The position numbers and the translations under genes are program-made. From Pegoplata infirma (taxonomy: Eukaryota > Arthropoda > Insecta > Diptera > Anthomyiidae): a DNA stretch of 64,000 nt. Position 1 is the first letter of the stretch; each line of letters begins with the position of its first letter. The stretch lies in contig OY992537.1 of the NCBI GenBank assembly GCA_963921195.1, positions 35,449,410 to 35,513,409 on the forward strand, given 5' to 3'. Below the pieces are notes generated by a model, which did no database searches, had not been told where the DNA came from, and saw only the letters and a program-made list of their open reading frames with translations. Positions 1-10,832 of this stretch are shown here, piece by piece.

Positions 1-1792
1 CAAAAGAGATATGGTGAAATATACCAAAATTATTAGAAAAGATGACTAAAAATGATGCTAAAAATTACCACATTTATGCTAAAATAAATTTTCAAAAAAT
101 TTTTGTAAAAATTTGTATATTTCTTGAATTTAAAATTTTCGCAAAATAAATCCATATTAATATAATAAATGTTGTGTAGGATTTAATTTACAACCGACCA
201 ACTGACCCTTTTTGTACAATTTTCTCGAGTGACTGCTGCCTACACTTCTTCTTGAAGTAAAGGATACGCTATAGTTTCACGAATTTATTTAAAAGCATCC
301 TGTAAAGATAGAAAATTATTACAAAACATAAATTTTTAATTTAAAAAATTGGTAAACCCCATTGGTCTCTTGTTAAGGAGGAGCACTTACTTTGTCATTC
401 CATTTGTAACTCATCGAAAAAGGTCTGGACTCCCTTGGCTTTGCGTTTTTAGGTTTTAATTTTATAACTAAAGGCAGGACTGGTGTCCACGCTCTTTATT
501 GTAGTGAAGGATTCGCCATAGCTCTAAAAAATGTTTTTAGCAGTACCCTGTAAAAATAGAAAATTATTACCAAACACTAATTTTTAACTAAAAATCTATT
601 AAACCTTATTGGTGTCATCGAAACATACGTCTGGGACTCCTTTGGTTTTTCTTAATGACCCAGTTGGAAAATGTGTCACTAAGGAAATTTCCTCAGTGAT
701 TCCTTGAGGAAATGTCTTCAGGTTCTGACAAATCATAGGTAATCCTTGATGACATGTCCTAACATTGTCAGCACTGAATGTTTGCTTTAAGAGTGTTGAC
801 AATTCCTCTAAGACGTCTAAAAGGAAATGTCTTCGGAATAGCAGTATATTAAATTAGAATATTAAATCTGGGCAACTCTTCAATTTCCAACAAAAAGATG
901 GCAATATTATCGATTTATTTAAAATAAAATCAAAATCTTACAAGTACAATAAAAGTAGTAAATAAACAAACAATTTTCAAAATAAAGTTTGGAACAAGTA
1001 GTAAGGTGTGGGACTAATAAACTGGAGGTTCCAGGTTCAAATCCAGTTTGGGACTAAAAAAGGCGAAAAGTTTTTTATAAATATGAGAAAGATAATTTAT
1101 AAAGGAAAATGGATAAAAGTAAGAACTAAAGGAAATGCGAAAATTTTTTGTATTTTCGCATGACCTACGTCAGACATTTCCCCAAAGAAGTCTTAGGTGA
1201 CATGTCCCCAGAAGGTCAGCCCTGACCACTGCTGACTTTGAGAGAGGACATTTTGAAAATTTGTATGAAACTGTCCTCAACCCAGTACATAGAGATGTCT
1301 TGTGGATGTCAGCAGTGACTCTGACATGTCACCGCACCGTCACTGAGGATGGCTCGAGGACGTTGCCAACTGGGGAATGGTGTTTTAAGTGATGAAAGAA
1401 AATTAACTTTAGCATTCTTTTATCTTACATTTATTTATCTTCTTAAAAACGAATTATTTATTTTTATTTATTAATTTATTTTAATTTTATTTATCAATTT
1501 CCTTTTTACGTTTTTATAACACAAAAAATAAACGAACAACGCACACAAAAATACAAAATGAAAATGTCGGTCTGTATTTGTTTTTTTTTTGTTGTTTTCT
1601 TTCGATGAATTTTTGTGCAGGTAATTTGCGTTATTGTGCAAGCTACTTGGTTATTTTACATAAAAAATGAATTATGTTACTTTAACATCGACAAGCACAA
1701 TTTTAGCAAAAATTTGGTAAAAATTTTTTTTTGGTATGAAAAAAGTTTTACCAAGTAGGATTGCTCAATCTTACACAGATTTTTTTTGCGTG
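1..1792 (-). mobile_element. TIR DNA element, copy A, cut by the window start
   Basis: The right end runs into a GCGTG terminus after a T-run. The whole segment is the reverse complement of 11439-12738, a second copy of the same element. Matching landmarks include the tract near 1680-1790 (against 11450-11560) and the tract at 1-100 (against 12480-12570). No transposase is visible, so it is non-autonomous. Copy A carries an extra 0.7-kb insert (657-1373) that copy B lacks. The superfamily is not assigned. Confidence 0.75.
657..1373. mobile_element. Nested MITE with CCCAGTTGG ends
   Basis: Copy B of the host element (near 11865-11885) reads straight through this point, so the segment is an insertion. 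It begins CCCAGTTGG and ends CCAACTGGG. Subterminal GACATGTC-like motifs recur in both halves. Only a GA dinucleotide is shared by the two flanks, so the duplication length is uncertain. No coding capacity is seen. Confidence 0.6.
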
Positions 1793-2064
1793 TATAATTT
1801 GTCAGAATCTGAAGACAAAAATTACTGTTTTCCCCGTTTTATGTTATAAATCCCTACTGTGATGTCTGTTTAATTTCATGTTATCGAAATGTTTCCCATC
1901 TTCTTTGTTTACCTTTTGTAAACAGCTGATTGTTTACAGCTCTGTTATCAATTAACATTAAAAAAATTTGTGATAACAGAAATAATAAATTAATAAAAAA
2001 AAGAAAATCAAGTAAATTAATATTTAATAATATTTAAACAAATTATATACCAAAAATATACCAA
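1793..2064 (+). promoter_or_regulatory. Pex12 upstream region with CAGCTG core-promoter motif
   Basis: Unique AT-rich sequence precedes the Pex12 start. AACAGCTGAT at 1921-1930 fits AWCAGCTGWT, the fly core-promoter E-box motif, and lies 135 bp before the ATG. A GTTATCGAAA near 1882, weakly like a DREF site, is also present. No TATA box is obvious. The transcription start cannot be placed from sequence alone. Confidence 0.45.
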
Positions 2065-2952
2065 ATGGCTGAGGGAGCTAATGTTCGTCAAAATTTACAA
2101 AATATTCCCTCAATATTTGAAATATCTGCTGCGGAAACATTGGACAATCTTATCTATCCTGCCCTAAGTAAAATCTTTGATTATTTTGGTCTACGTTTGG
2201 ACTTTAAGCTTTGGCAAAATCAACGTGTACGAGAAGAATTATCACCCATATTTACATGGATATTACAGTATTTATATTTGCGTAAACGAGGATCATCATT
2301 TGGAGAAAGTTTCTATGGCTTACAGAGAACAGATAGCTTGAGCGGTAATCTCTTGACAAGACAACAGCAACTGATATCGGCTTCAATATTGACCTTAATG
2401 CCCTATATTGAGCGTAAGCTCAAAACAAGAGCTCAACATGAAGATATTTCCAAATGGGAAGAATATTTATTGGATTTATTTCATGCCTATAAGGCTTCCA
2501 AGGCGGTAAATACCTTTATGTATTTAGCTAAATATGCCGGCAGTCATTCACCTATATTCCGAGCTTTAAAATTAACTTTACGCTATCCCAGTGAACCTCC
2601 CAAGGAGGATAAAGTAACTTATATATTCTTAAAGTTATTAGAAGTTTTGGCTTTCTTTTTACAATTCATACAATGGTGGTATTCCAATGATCAGAGACGT
2701 AAAGTGGGTGGAACGTTGCAAAATCCTGATGCAATGGACGAGTCTCCGGAAATGTTAAAGAAATGCAATACACCTTCTGGTGACTGTCCTATATGCCTTA
2801 TGAAGATTGATAATCCTACCGCTTGTTCGGTTTCTGGTTATGTGTATTGTTGGAAATGTATTATAACACGTTTGAAAGAACATTCCTCTACGTGTCCTGT
2901 GTCGGGTTATCCCATAACTATAGATGATTTAATAAGAATTTATGAAACGTAA
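2065..2952 (+). CDS. Pex12: Peroxisome assembly protein 12 (Pex12), RING-type E3 subunit
   Basis: A 295-residue single-exon ORF close to the roughly 300-residue length of fly Pex12. The N-terminal Pex2/Pex12 domain starts near residue 14 with the characteristic IPSIFE box. A hydrophobic segment at about 185-206 is a probable membrane span. The C-terminal RING-like domain has Cys 241, 244, 254, 262, 265 and 277, with a CPVSGYP end. The spacing is incomplete for two zinc sites, as is usual for Pex12, which binds one zinc. In the family, Pex2, Pex10 and Pex12 form the peroxisomal membrane ubiquitin ligase that modifies the Pex5 receptor for recycling. The start has a good insect context (CCAAATGG). 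The reading frame is intact with no frameshift. It is convergent with the DDX28-like gene, 4.9 kb of repeats apart. Confidence 0.96.
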   Translation: MAEGANVRQNLQNIPSIFEISAAETLDNLIYPALSKIFDYFGLRLDFKLWQNQRVREELSPIFTWILQYLYLRKRGSSFGESFYGLQRTDSLSGNLLTRQQQLISASILTLMPYIERKLKTRAQHEDISKWEEYLLDLFHAYKASKAVNTFMYLAKYAGSHSPIFRALKLTLRYPSEPPKEDKVTYIFLKLLEVLAFFLQFIQWWYSNDQRRKVGGTLQNPDAMDESPEMLKKCNTPSGDCPICLMKIDNPTACSVSGYVYCWKCIITRLKEHSSTCPVSGYPITIDDLIRIYET

Positions 2953-3051
2953 TTTTAAATTAATTACATGTTTAATTTTAGTTAATTAACGTCAATTTGA
3001 GAGATTTTGTGGTTTAGGGTTAATTTTTGTATAAATAATTGTAAAAAAAAT

Positions 3052-3057
3052 AATAAA
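3052..3057 (+). terminator. Pex12 polyadenylation signal
   Basis: AATAAA lies 100 bp after the Pex12 stop codon. A second AATAAA-like hexamer follows near 3097. The first is the likely 3' end signal, before the repeat-filled region begins. Confidence 0.6.
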
Positions 3058-3106
3058 ACTACATCCCAATTTAAATTTGTTAATCCTATTTTCTTTTAAT
3101 AAAAGT

Positions 3107-3245
3107 TCGTATAAACCCTCCAGCCGTCAAGTAGAGGTAAAGGGTAAATAAATGTTTTTCAATCCGTTTGAAACTTCTCAAAATATTGGTCTGGAAACCC
3201 ATAAAGTATTTATATTTGTGCTTCTCGATCGATTACAAATTTTAC
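3107..3245 (+). repeat. Diverged mini-me-like repeat, 5' part
   Basis: It shows the order seen in better copies at 22379 and 51016: a CCCTCCA start, a segment ending in TCCGTTTG, then ATATTGGTCT, CCCATAAAGTAT and the CGATCGATT block. It stops at the foldback element. The repeat appears to resume at 6246-6365 (AAGTTTGG, then CGGTTCAAAAGT), so the foldback interrupted it. Its divergence marks it as old. Confidence 0.6.
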
Positions 3246-6240
3246 AACCACACCATTTCCAATTGTATTTTAAAATTTTCCAAATGTATTTAAAACTTGT
3301 CAAATGTATTTTAAAATTGTCCAAATATATTTTAAATTTGTCCAATTTAATTTTAAAATTTTCCAAATGTGTTTTATAATAGTCCAAATGTATTTAATTA
3401 TTGTCCAAATATATTTTAAAAATGTCCAAATGAATTTTAAAATTGTCCAAATGTGTTTTAAAATTGTCAAAATATATTTTAAAATTGTCCAATTTAATTT
3501 TAAAATTGTCCAAATGTATTTTAAAACTGTCGAAATATGTTTTAAAAATGTCCAAATTAATTTTTAAAATTTCCAAATGTATTTTATAATTGTCCAAATG
3601 TATTTAAATCAGTGTTCGAAAAAAAAACAGTACGTTATTTAACGTTCCGTTCCAAGAACACATTCACTAAAAAGTTTTTTAGTGGTTGTGAAGGTGTTCG
3701 CAAACAGAATTCCGAACGTTATGCCTGCGAGTTGAAGAAACTTTAGAAACTTTACGATAACGTACCGAACTAGGTTAGAAACAAAATAAAGTTCTTTTAG
3801 TGTTCTGTTTGCGAACTTTGGAGAATTTTTTTTTTTAAATTTAAAATGGCGATATCTCGAAAACTAAGCAAGATAGAGCAAAACAGAGCACATTTTTGGT
3901 TCTTGGGATCTCCATAGTATCGCTAGGCCTCTACAGATGGGTGGACCCCATTGGGTCCTTATTTTGAATATAAAAAAGTTAGCATTCCGGGAAATTTAAA
4001 AATGCACATATCTCGCTAAATACTGCCGACACGATTAAAAGTCTAAAAGCATTTTTGTGGATCTTGTCTCGTAGTACATGCCCGCTTTTAGACTTTATGT
4101 CGTGTCGGCAGTATTTAGCGAGATATTTGCATTTTTAAAATTTCCGGAATCCTAACTTTTTTAGATTCAAAATAAGGACCCAACGGGGTCCACCCATGTG
4201 TAGAGGCCTAGCGATACTATGGAGATCCCAAGAACCAAAAATGTGCTCCGTTTTGCTCTATCTTGCTTAGTTTTCAAGATATCGCCATTTTAAATTTAAA
4301 AAATGTCTTAAAAGTTCGCAAACAGAACACTAAAAGAACTTTATTTTGTTTCTAACCTAATTCGGTACGTTATCGTAAAGTTTCTGTTCTTCAACTCGCA
4401 GGCATAACGTTCGGAATTCTGTTTGCGAACACCTTCACAACCACTAAAAAACTTTTTAGTGAATGTGTTCTTGGAACGGTACGCTTTGATAACGTACGGT
4501 CGCTCCATAGTTCCGTACAGAACACTAACGTACCGTACGTTAGAGTTTTTTTTCAAACCCTGATTTAAATTATTGTCCAAATATATTTTAACATTGTCAA
4601 AATGAATTTTAAAATTGTCCAAATATGTTTTAAAATTGTCCAAATATATTTTAAAATTGTCCAAATGTATTTTAAAATTGTCCAAATGTTATTTTAAATT
4701 GTCCAAATATATTTTAAAATTATCCAAATATGTTTTAAAATTGTCCAAATGTATTTTAAGATTGTCCAAATATATTTCACAACTGTCCACATGAATTTTA
4801 AAATTGTCGAAATATATTTTAAAATTGTTCAAATGTATTTCACAATTGTCCAAATTAATTTTAAAATTGTACAAATGTATTTTAAAATTGTCCAAATGTA
4901 GTTTACAATTTTCCAAATGCATTTTAAAATTGTCCAAATGTATTTTAATTCTCCAAATGTATTTTAAAATTGTCATAATGTGGTTTAAAATTTTCCAAAT
5001 GTATTTTAAGAATTTCCAAATGTATTTTAAAATTTTCCAATTGTATTTTAAAAATTTCCAAATGTATTTTTAAAATTGTCCAAGAGTATTTTAAAATTTT
5101 CCAAACCTATTTTAAAATCTTAAAGAAAAAAACATTTTAAAGAAAAAAACATTTAGACAATTTAAAAATACATTTGGATAATTTTAAAATACATTTGGAA
5201 AATTTTAAAATACATTTGGACAATTTTAAAATACATTTAGAAAATTATAAAATATATTTGGACAATTTTAAAATATATTTGTACAATTTTAAAATTAATT
5301 TGGACAATTCTGAAATACATTTGGACAATTTTAAAATACATTTCGACAATTTTAAAATTCATTTGGACAGTTGTGAAATATATTTGGACAATCTTAAAAT
5401 ACATTTGGACAATTTTAAAACATTTTTGGATAATTTTAAAATATATTTGGACAATTTTAAAATATATTTGGACAATTTTAAAATACATTTGTACAATTTT
5501 AAAATTAATTTGGACAATTGTGAAATATATTTGGATAATTTTAAAATATATTTCGACAATTTTAAAATTCATGTGGACAATTGTGAAATATATTTGGACA
5601 ATCTTAAAATACATTTGGACAATTTTAAAACATATTTGGATAACTTTAAAATATATTTGGACAATTTAAAAAACATTTGGACAATTTTAAAATACGTTTG
5701 TACAATTTTAAAATTAATTTGGACAATTGTGAAATACATTTGGACAATTTTAAAATACATTTTGACAATTTTAAAATTCATTTGGACAATTGTGAAATAT
5801 ATTTGGACAATCTTAAAATACATTTGGACAATTAAAAAAAAACATTTGGACAATTTTAAAATACATTTGGACAATTTTAAAATATATTTGGACAATTTTA
5901 AAATATATTTGGACAGTTTTAAAATACATTTGGACAATTTTAAAATTCATTTGGACAATTGTAAAATATATTTCGACAATCTTAAAATAGATTTGGACAA
6001 TTTTAAAACATATTTAGACAATTTTAAAATATATTTTGACAATTTTAAAAAACATTTGGACAATTTTAAAATACATTTGGACAATTTTAAAATACATTTG
6101 GACAATTTTATAATTTATTTGGACGATTTAAAAATATATTTGGAAAATTTATCAAATACATTTTGACAATTTTAAAATAAGTTTGGACAATTTTAATATA
6201 CATACATTTGGAAATGTTAAAATACAATTGGAAATGGTGC
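3246..6240. mobile_element. Foldback element with 21-bp tandem-repeat arms
   Basis: Both ends carry CACCATTTCCAATTGTATTT in opposite orientation (near 3250 and 6235). Inside, a 21-bp unit built around CAAATGTATTTTAAAATTG is repeated in + orientation at about 3260-3601 and 4575-5110, and in reverse orientation at about 5155-6225. The arms meet near 5110-5155. Because 21 is a multiple of three, long ORFs appear (including 330 codons at 5174-6166) encoding monotonous DNFKIHL peptides. These are not genes. Arms made of short tandem repeats recall Drosophila FB elements, though no relationship is proven. Confidence 0.7.
3610..4562. mobile_element. Foldback hAT-type element with 8-bp TSD
   Basis: The element runs from CAGTGTTCG to CAAACCCTG, so the ends are CAG-type inverted termini as in hAT transposons. 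It is flanked by identical 8-bp duplications ATTTAAAT at 3602-3609 and 4563-4570. The 953 bp form a near-continuous palindrome centred near 4060, with arms of about 470 bp. No transposase is present. It landed inside the 21-bp array, so it is younger than that array. Confidence 0.85.
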
Positions 6241-6245
6241 AGATT

Positions 6246-6494
6246 CCTACATCTATATCATATGTACTTATTGTTGCTACGAGAAGTTTGGTATAGCATA
6301 TGAGACAATTTGGTTAGGCGGTTCAAAAGTATTTAACAAATTTAAGCAGGTCCCCTTAAAATGTTGGTAAATTCCACATAACCTAAAAACACAAAATTCT
6401 TAAATTTGAATGTTGGTGGCCATATGCAAACCGAATTTAATACCGAATGGTATTAAAACAAGTTCAAACATTTTATAAAAATATATTTAACCCA
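6246..6494. other. Remnant mini-me-like tail and unassigned sequence
   Basis: The first 120 bp resemble the interior of a mini-me-like repeat interrupted by the foldback. The rest has no gene. A tract with TTAATACCGAATGGTATT near 6440 recurs near 7710 on the far side of the next element, suggesting a local duplication. Confidence 0.35.
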
Positions 6495-7629
6495 CACAGT
6501 AAAAAGTTTTGGGTTAATTTTAATTCCTAGCTGGTGTGTATATATATCAAAAACAAAAAGAATTAAATTTATTCCTTTAAAAGTGTACTTTTAAAGAGAT
6601 AAAAAGAGAGTAAGAGAGTGGCTTTTTAACCTTTTTTTTGGTGTTAAAATAATTCCCAAATAGTCTTATTAATGTAAACAATTGTATACCTAACCGGGTG
6701 TTAATTTTAATCTAGGCAGGACTAAAAATAGTACCCCTTTCATAAAATTTACCCAAAAATAAATAAAACAAAAGGTTATGTTTTTTTTAAATATTTTTGT
6801 GTATTGAATAAATAAGAAGGCTTAAAATACAGATCAAATACCTGAATAAAGTTAAAATGAAGAGGAATGTTGAAGCATTTTTCACCCAAACTCAGTAAAA
6901 CTACATGGATAAGTGATAATTCTTCTATATTACGAAATCATTCTTGGGGGTCTTCCAAATCAATTTCGGCACGGTTTGTTGATGTCGTTCCATCAAAAAG
7001 AAACAAAAGCAGCTGCTGGATCAGTATTGTGTAATTAATTATTTATGGAAGGTTTTCAAAGTTAATGAATGTACTGCCAGATCAAAAATTCCAGTCTCTG
7101 TCTTCTGCTTTAAGATTCAGCTGGTCTAAAAGTAAGGTTAAACAAAAATTAATTAAAAACGATTGCAAAACGTTTGTAGTCAATACTTACTTGATAATTA
7201 TGTTCCGGTCGGAATCAAAACTTCACTTTCTGGATGACAAATTTTGATAACATAAAATTATCTATAAATTTTTATTTTTCCGTACATTGCAAACATTTTG
7301 CCACACTTTCATTGAATGAATAATTTTTTTTTGCGCACTCAATACAACAGCTGTTTACAATTCCTTGTTCAGTGTTTATTTTAAACTTGATGAAATACAA
7401 TTGTTGATGACGTTCGACGTTTATTTTTTATTAGTTTTTTGAGAGAGAAATTTAATTATTTTTTGGCATTAAAATAAAACAAAAAGAAATAACATAAAGA
7501 AAAACAAATTTTTAATTCCTATATGGTTTAACATATAAACCATTTCGGATTTAACTTTCAATTTAATTCCAAGGTGGTTTAAAATATGTTCCGATAGGTT
7601 TTAAATTTAACCCAAAACTTTTTACTGTG
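6495..7629 (-). mobile_element. TIR DNA element with a spliced-looking relic inside
   Basis: The ends are inverted copies of CACAGTAAAAAGTTTTGGGT, followed by further shared subterminal sequence. On the minus strand, a strong donor (GTAAGTATTG at about 7195-7186) and an acceptor (CTTACTTTTAG near 7131) would remove a 64-bp intron. All three frames across that join contain stops, so any original coding sequence is decayed. AACAGCTGTT at 7346-7355 lies upstream of the would-be first exon. No transposase family is recognisable. No clear target duplication was found. Confidence 0.6.
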
Positions 7630-7762
7630 CAAGTATTTTTTAACAAAAAAAATTTTTTTGGCAGTTTTTTCAAAATTATTTTTTTTAACAATTTTCTTTT
7701 TAAAATTAAGTTTTAATACCGAATGGTATTCAAACATTTTTTTTTAATTAAAAAAAATCTAC

Positions 7763-7768
7763 TTTATT
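7763..7768 (-). terminator. Polyadenylation signal of the DDX28-like gene
   Basis: On the minus strand this reads AATAAA, about 57 bp beyond the helicase stop codon, a normal distance for an insect 3' UTR. Confidence 0.55.
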
Positions 7769-7824
7769 TTACATTAATAACAATTGCATTTTTGTATACA
7801 ACTTAAATCTTAAAATTACCTTTG

Positions 7825-9839
7825 TCAAAATACTTCTTCTTGTGTTTGTTGTTGTGACTTTGTTGGCATTTCCATACCAGACATTTTCATTTCTTTCATA
7901 ATTTTCTTATTAATAATGTTCTTAATATTAGCATTAACATCGGGCAGTAAACCACCACATCGGGCAGCATGTTCTATACGTTGTACAACATCAATTTCCC
8001 TTCTCGATGATATTAGATTGGTAACCAAACATTTTTCCATATTACCTACTCTACCAATACGACCACTTCTGTGTATGTAATCGGATACATGCAAAGGAAA
8101 ATCATAGTTAATCACATGTCGTGCTCTGGTCGTATCTAAACCACGACTGCCCACATCGGTCGTGGATAAAACATCACATTCCGCATTTTGAAATTGTTCA
8201 AAACGTCCCAAACGTATTTTCATTAACATATCACCATTTAGGTTCAAACAATTAACACCACTATTGTTGAGAAAAATCGAAACATAATCACAGGTTGGTG
8301 TTTTATTGGAGAATATAATAACGGGTCGTCGTAGGGAAATTTCCTTTTTAACAATACTTAACAGATGGCTAGGTCTATCGGATTTATTGACACGTGTAAA
8401 ACGTTGATCTACATGTGGCATTAATTTGTGTAAATGTGGACTGACCACTTCATGTATTGTCTCTATATCGATGACTTTATGTAGCATTTCATTGATATTT
8501 GTAGGCATAGTGGCGGAGGCTAAAATCAATTGGGTTCCAACTTCGGTATCGGTTTGTGAGAGATTTTTATGGAACTAATGGAAAGACAGAGAAAAAGAAA
8601 ATGTTTAAAATTTTCCAAATGAATTTTTAAATTGCCTAAATATATTTTTTATTTTTCTAAATCTATTATAAAATTGTCTAAATATATTTTAAAATTGTCT
8701 AAATGTATTGAAAAATTATTCAAATACATTTTAAAACTGTACCAATGTATTGTCCAAATATATTTTAAAAGTATACAAATGTATTTCAAAATAGTAAAGG
8801 AAATACCAACCTCGAGCTAGAATAAAAAATTTAAAAATTTTTGAAATATGAATTTTTGAAATATAATTGGAAATTTTTGAAATATAATTGGAAATTTTTA
8901 AATATAATTGGAAATTTTTAAATATAATTGAAAATTTTTAAAATATAATCAGTATTTTTTGAAATAAAATTAAAAAAATAATCTACTCACCGGAAATTTT
9001 TTTAAAAAATGTACCAATTTATCCGAAAAACTATCATCCAATAGTGTATCTGCCTCATCCAATACAACATGTCTAACATGATCCAATCTATAAATGCCAG
9101 TGGTTACTAATTTACTTAGAGCACCCACTGAAGCTACAACAATGTCAACATCATCAAAATCCGGATTTAACATTAAATGTTTTGTATTACCTCCCAATAT
9201 AGTTTTTACCCTAACATTAAGATTACGACTTAACTTTTCTGTAACACCACCAATTTGAGAAGCTAATTCTCGACCGGGTGTTAATATTATGGCCAAAGGA
9301 GTGTTCATTTTACGTTGGTTAACAGCTGCTTGTTTACGTTCCAGTATCTTTTGTAAAATGGGCATTAAATAACATAAGGTTTTACCACAACCTGTTTCGG
9401 CGGCAATAAGAGAATGATGATTTTCTGAGATTTTTGGCCATCCTTGACATTGTATCTGGGTTAATTGTTTTACCTCGAATTCCTTGGTTAAATTCTCTTT
9501 TAAACGTTCATCTATTATTAATCTTGAGGTTTTAAAAAAATCTTCCATATCCCTCATTTCTTTAGATTTATCTTCTTCACTTATTGTGGCATTTATTTGA
9601 AACCAATCTCCTTTGGATTTTTGATGCAACCAACCATTAGAGGCCAATGGAATAGTACCAAATTTACAATGGGCTTCCAATGGTTTATAAAGATTGAAAC
9701 TACTCCTTTTACATTGTATAATGGCATTACTATTTTCCTGTCTCTTTGTTTTTGTGGATTTAGTTTTAAAGCCAGCTTGTGTTGCAGCATATCTTTGGAG
9801 ATGAGGGTTAATTAATGTTTTTTGCATTAGCTGTAACAT
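7825..9839 (-). CDS. Dbp21E2: DEAD-box RNA helicase, DDX28/Dbp21E2-like, two exons
   Basis: Exon 1 is 9839-8991 and exon 2 is 8574-7825, joined in phase 0 across a GTGAGT..CATTAG intron. Together they encode 532 residues, close to human DDX28 (540). Helicase motifs are complete: Walker A AAETGCGKT 146-154, PGRELASQ 188-195, DEAD 261-264, SAT 303-305, motif IV near 368-374, TDVGSRGLD 422-430, and HRSGRIGR 451-458. The basic N-terminus, with no acidic residue before about position 35, fits a mitochondrial presequence. DDX28 in mammals acts in mitochondrial RNA granules in large-subunit ribosome assembly. That role here is inferred from family. The fly name Dbp21E2 is my best recollection of the orthologue, and another DEAD-box subgroup is the main alternative. 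Confidence 0.93.
8575..8990 (-). other. Intron of the DDX28-like gene, filled with tandem repeats
   Basis: The 416-bp intron has donor GTGAGTAG and acceptor CATTAG after a pyrimidine tract. It contains about eight degenerate copies of the same 21-bp unit that forms the foldback arms 2-5 kb away (about 8605-8795). It also contains a roughly 22-bp array based on AAATATAATTGGAAATTTTT (about 8835-8960). No coding sequence is seen. Confidence 0.8.
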
Positions 9840-10171
9840 ATTTGTTTAATTTTAATTTAATTTTTCGATTATAACACCAAAAAGCAAAATTATACACCGG
9901 CCAGCGTGTTTTAAAAAGTTCAAGTTTACTATTGTTTTTTAGCATCAGCTGTTTTTAAACATTATAAACAATAATCGATAACTTTTTGCACAAGGTGGTT
10001 CGAAATATCGAAAAAAAATTAAAAAAGTCTGTTACGTATCTCAAAAACTATGCAAAACGGCGCAAAATTTCGGATCAAATTTGAAGGTGACCCTATAGAA
10101 ACTATTAACCTCTTCCCATGTGTGGACTTTGAATTTAAAATTTTCGAATTCCAGAAAATTTTAAGATTTAA
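9840..10171 (-). promoter_or_regulatory. Upstream region of the DDX28-like gene
   Basis: ATCAGCTGTT at 9944-9953 matches AWCAGCTGWT, the same core-promoter motif found ahead of Pex12. AATCGATA at 9973-9980 differs by one base from the DREF site TATCGATA. Such elements are common in fly housekeeping promoters. Beyond about 10010 the sequence is AT-rich, with no recognisable gene before the foldback at 10172. Confidence 0.45.
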
Positions 10172-10431
10172 GCCGCATTCACAATGTTGGAGTACTCCAA
10201 TCTGTGGAAAATTTTATATCTTTCCCTTTTGCACTTTCATATTTTTGAATTTGTCTATCCTTTTTCAATCCACTCCAGAGTCAAACATGTTCTACTCTGG
10301 AGTTTCAATCTGGAGTTAACAGAGGTATGTTAACCGTTAACAGAGAAAAAATACACCCCTGTAAAAGTGCCATCACTAATAATGTCATTTAAAAAAAATA
10401 AACAAAACAAAAAATTTTATATTGAAACAAT

Positions 10432-10816
10432 GAGCATGTTCAGCAGAGAAACCTGCTACTCAACAGTTGAGATGTAGCATATTTTGATTAGTTGACTCTG
10501 CTGAACGTATTTTTTTATGAATGTTTTGAAATATTGAAATAAATTATTGTTTTTTTATATTTTCATTTATTTTTTCTGTGGAAAATAATTTTTTTATCTG
10601 TTTTTTTGTTTATTTCTTTGAATAACGTAAAGAAAAAAAAAATAATTTCAATAAAACAGCTTATTTATTAGTTTGTGATCAAATGTAGCATAATTTTTCT
10701 ACGCTACCAGTGATGAGAAGCGCTCACTCAACATGTTGACTGAAATGTCAAAAATTCAACCGTTCAGCAGAATGTTGAGGAGCAGCTGAGTAGCAGCTTT
10801 CTCTGCTGAACGTACC
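10432..10816. mobile_element. MITE with GTTCAGCAGAGAAA ends
   Basis: This insertion breaks the left arm of the foldback. The intact right arm shows the empty site. CAAT flanks both sides (10428-10431 and 10817-10820). Inverted ends share GTTCAGCAGAGAAA and CTGCTACTCA. It is 385 bp with no coding capacity. Family not assigned. Confidence 0.7.
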
Positions 10817-10832
10817 CAATTTAAAATGAAAT

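Noticed and set aside
1000..1065. tRNA-like box B (GGTTCAAATCC)
   Set aside because: No matching box A or cloverleaf. The T-stem does not pair and it lies inside a MITE.
5174..6166. 330-codon ORF with repeated DNFKIHLD peptide
   Set aside because: It is the 21-bp array read in a frame that happens to be open. Both strands give similar ORFs and there is no start context, domain or splice support.
9597..9815. 72-codon + strand ORF and the 65-codon minus ORF at 9593-9790
   Set aside because: Both are out-of-frame shadows of helicase exon 1.
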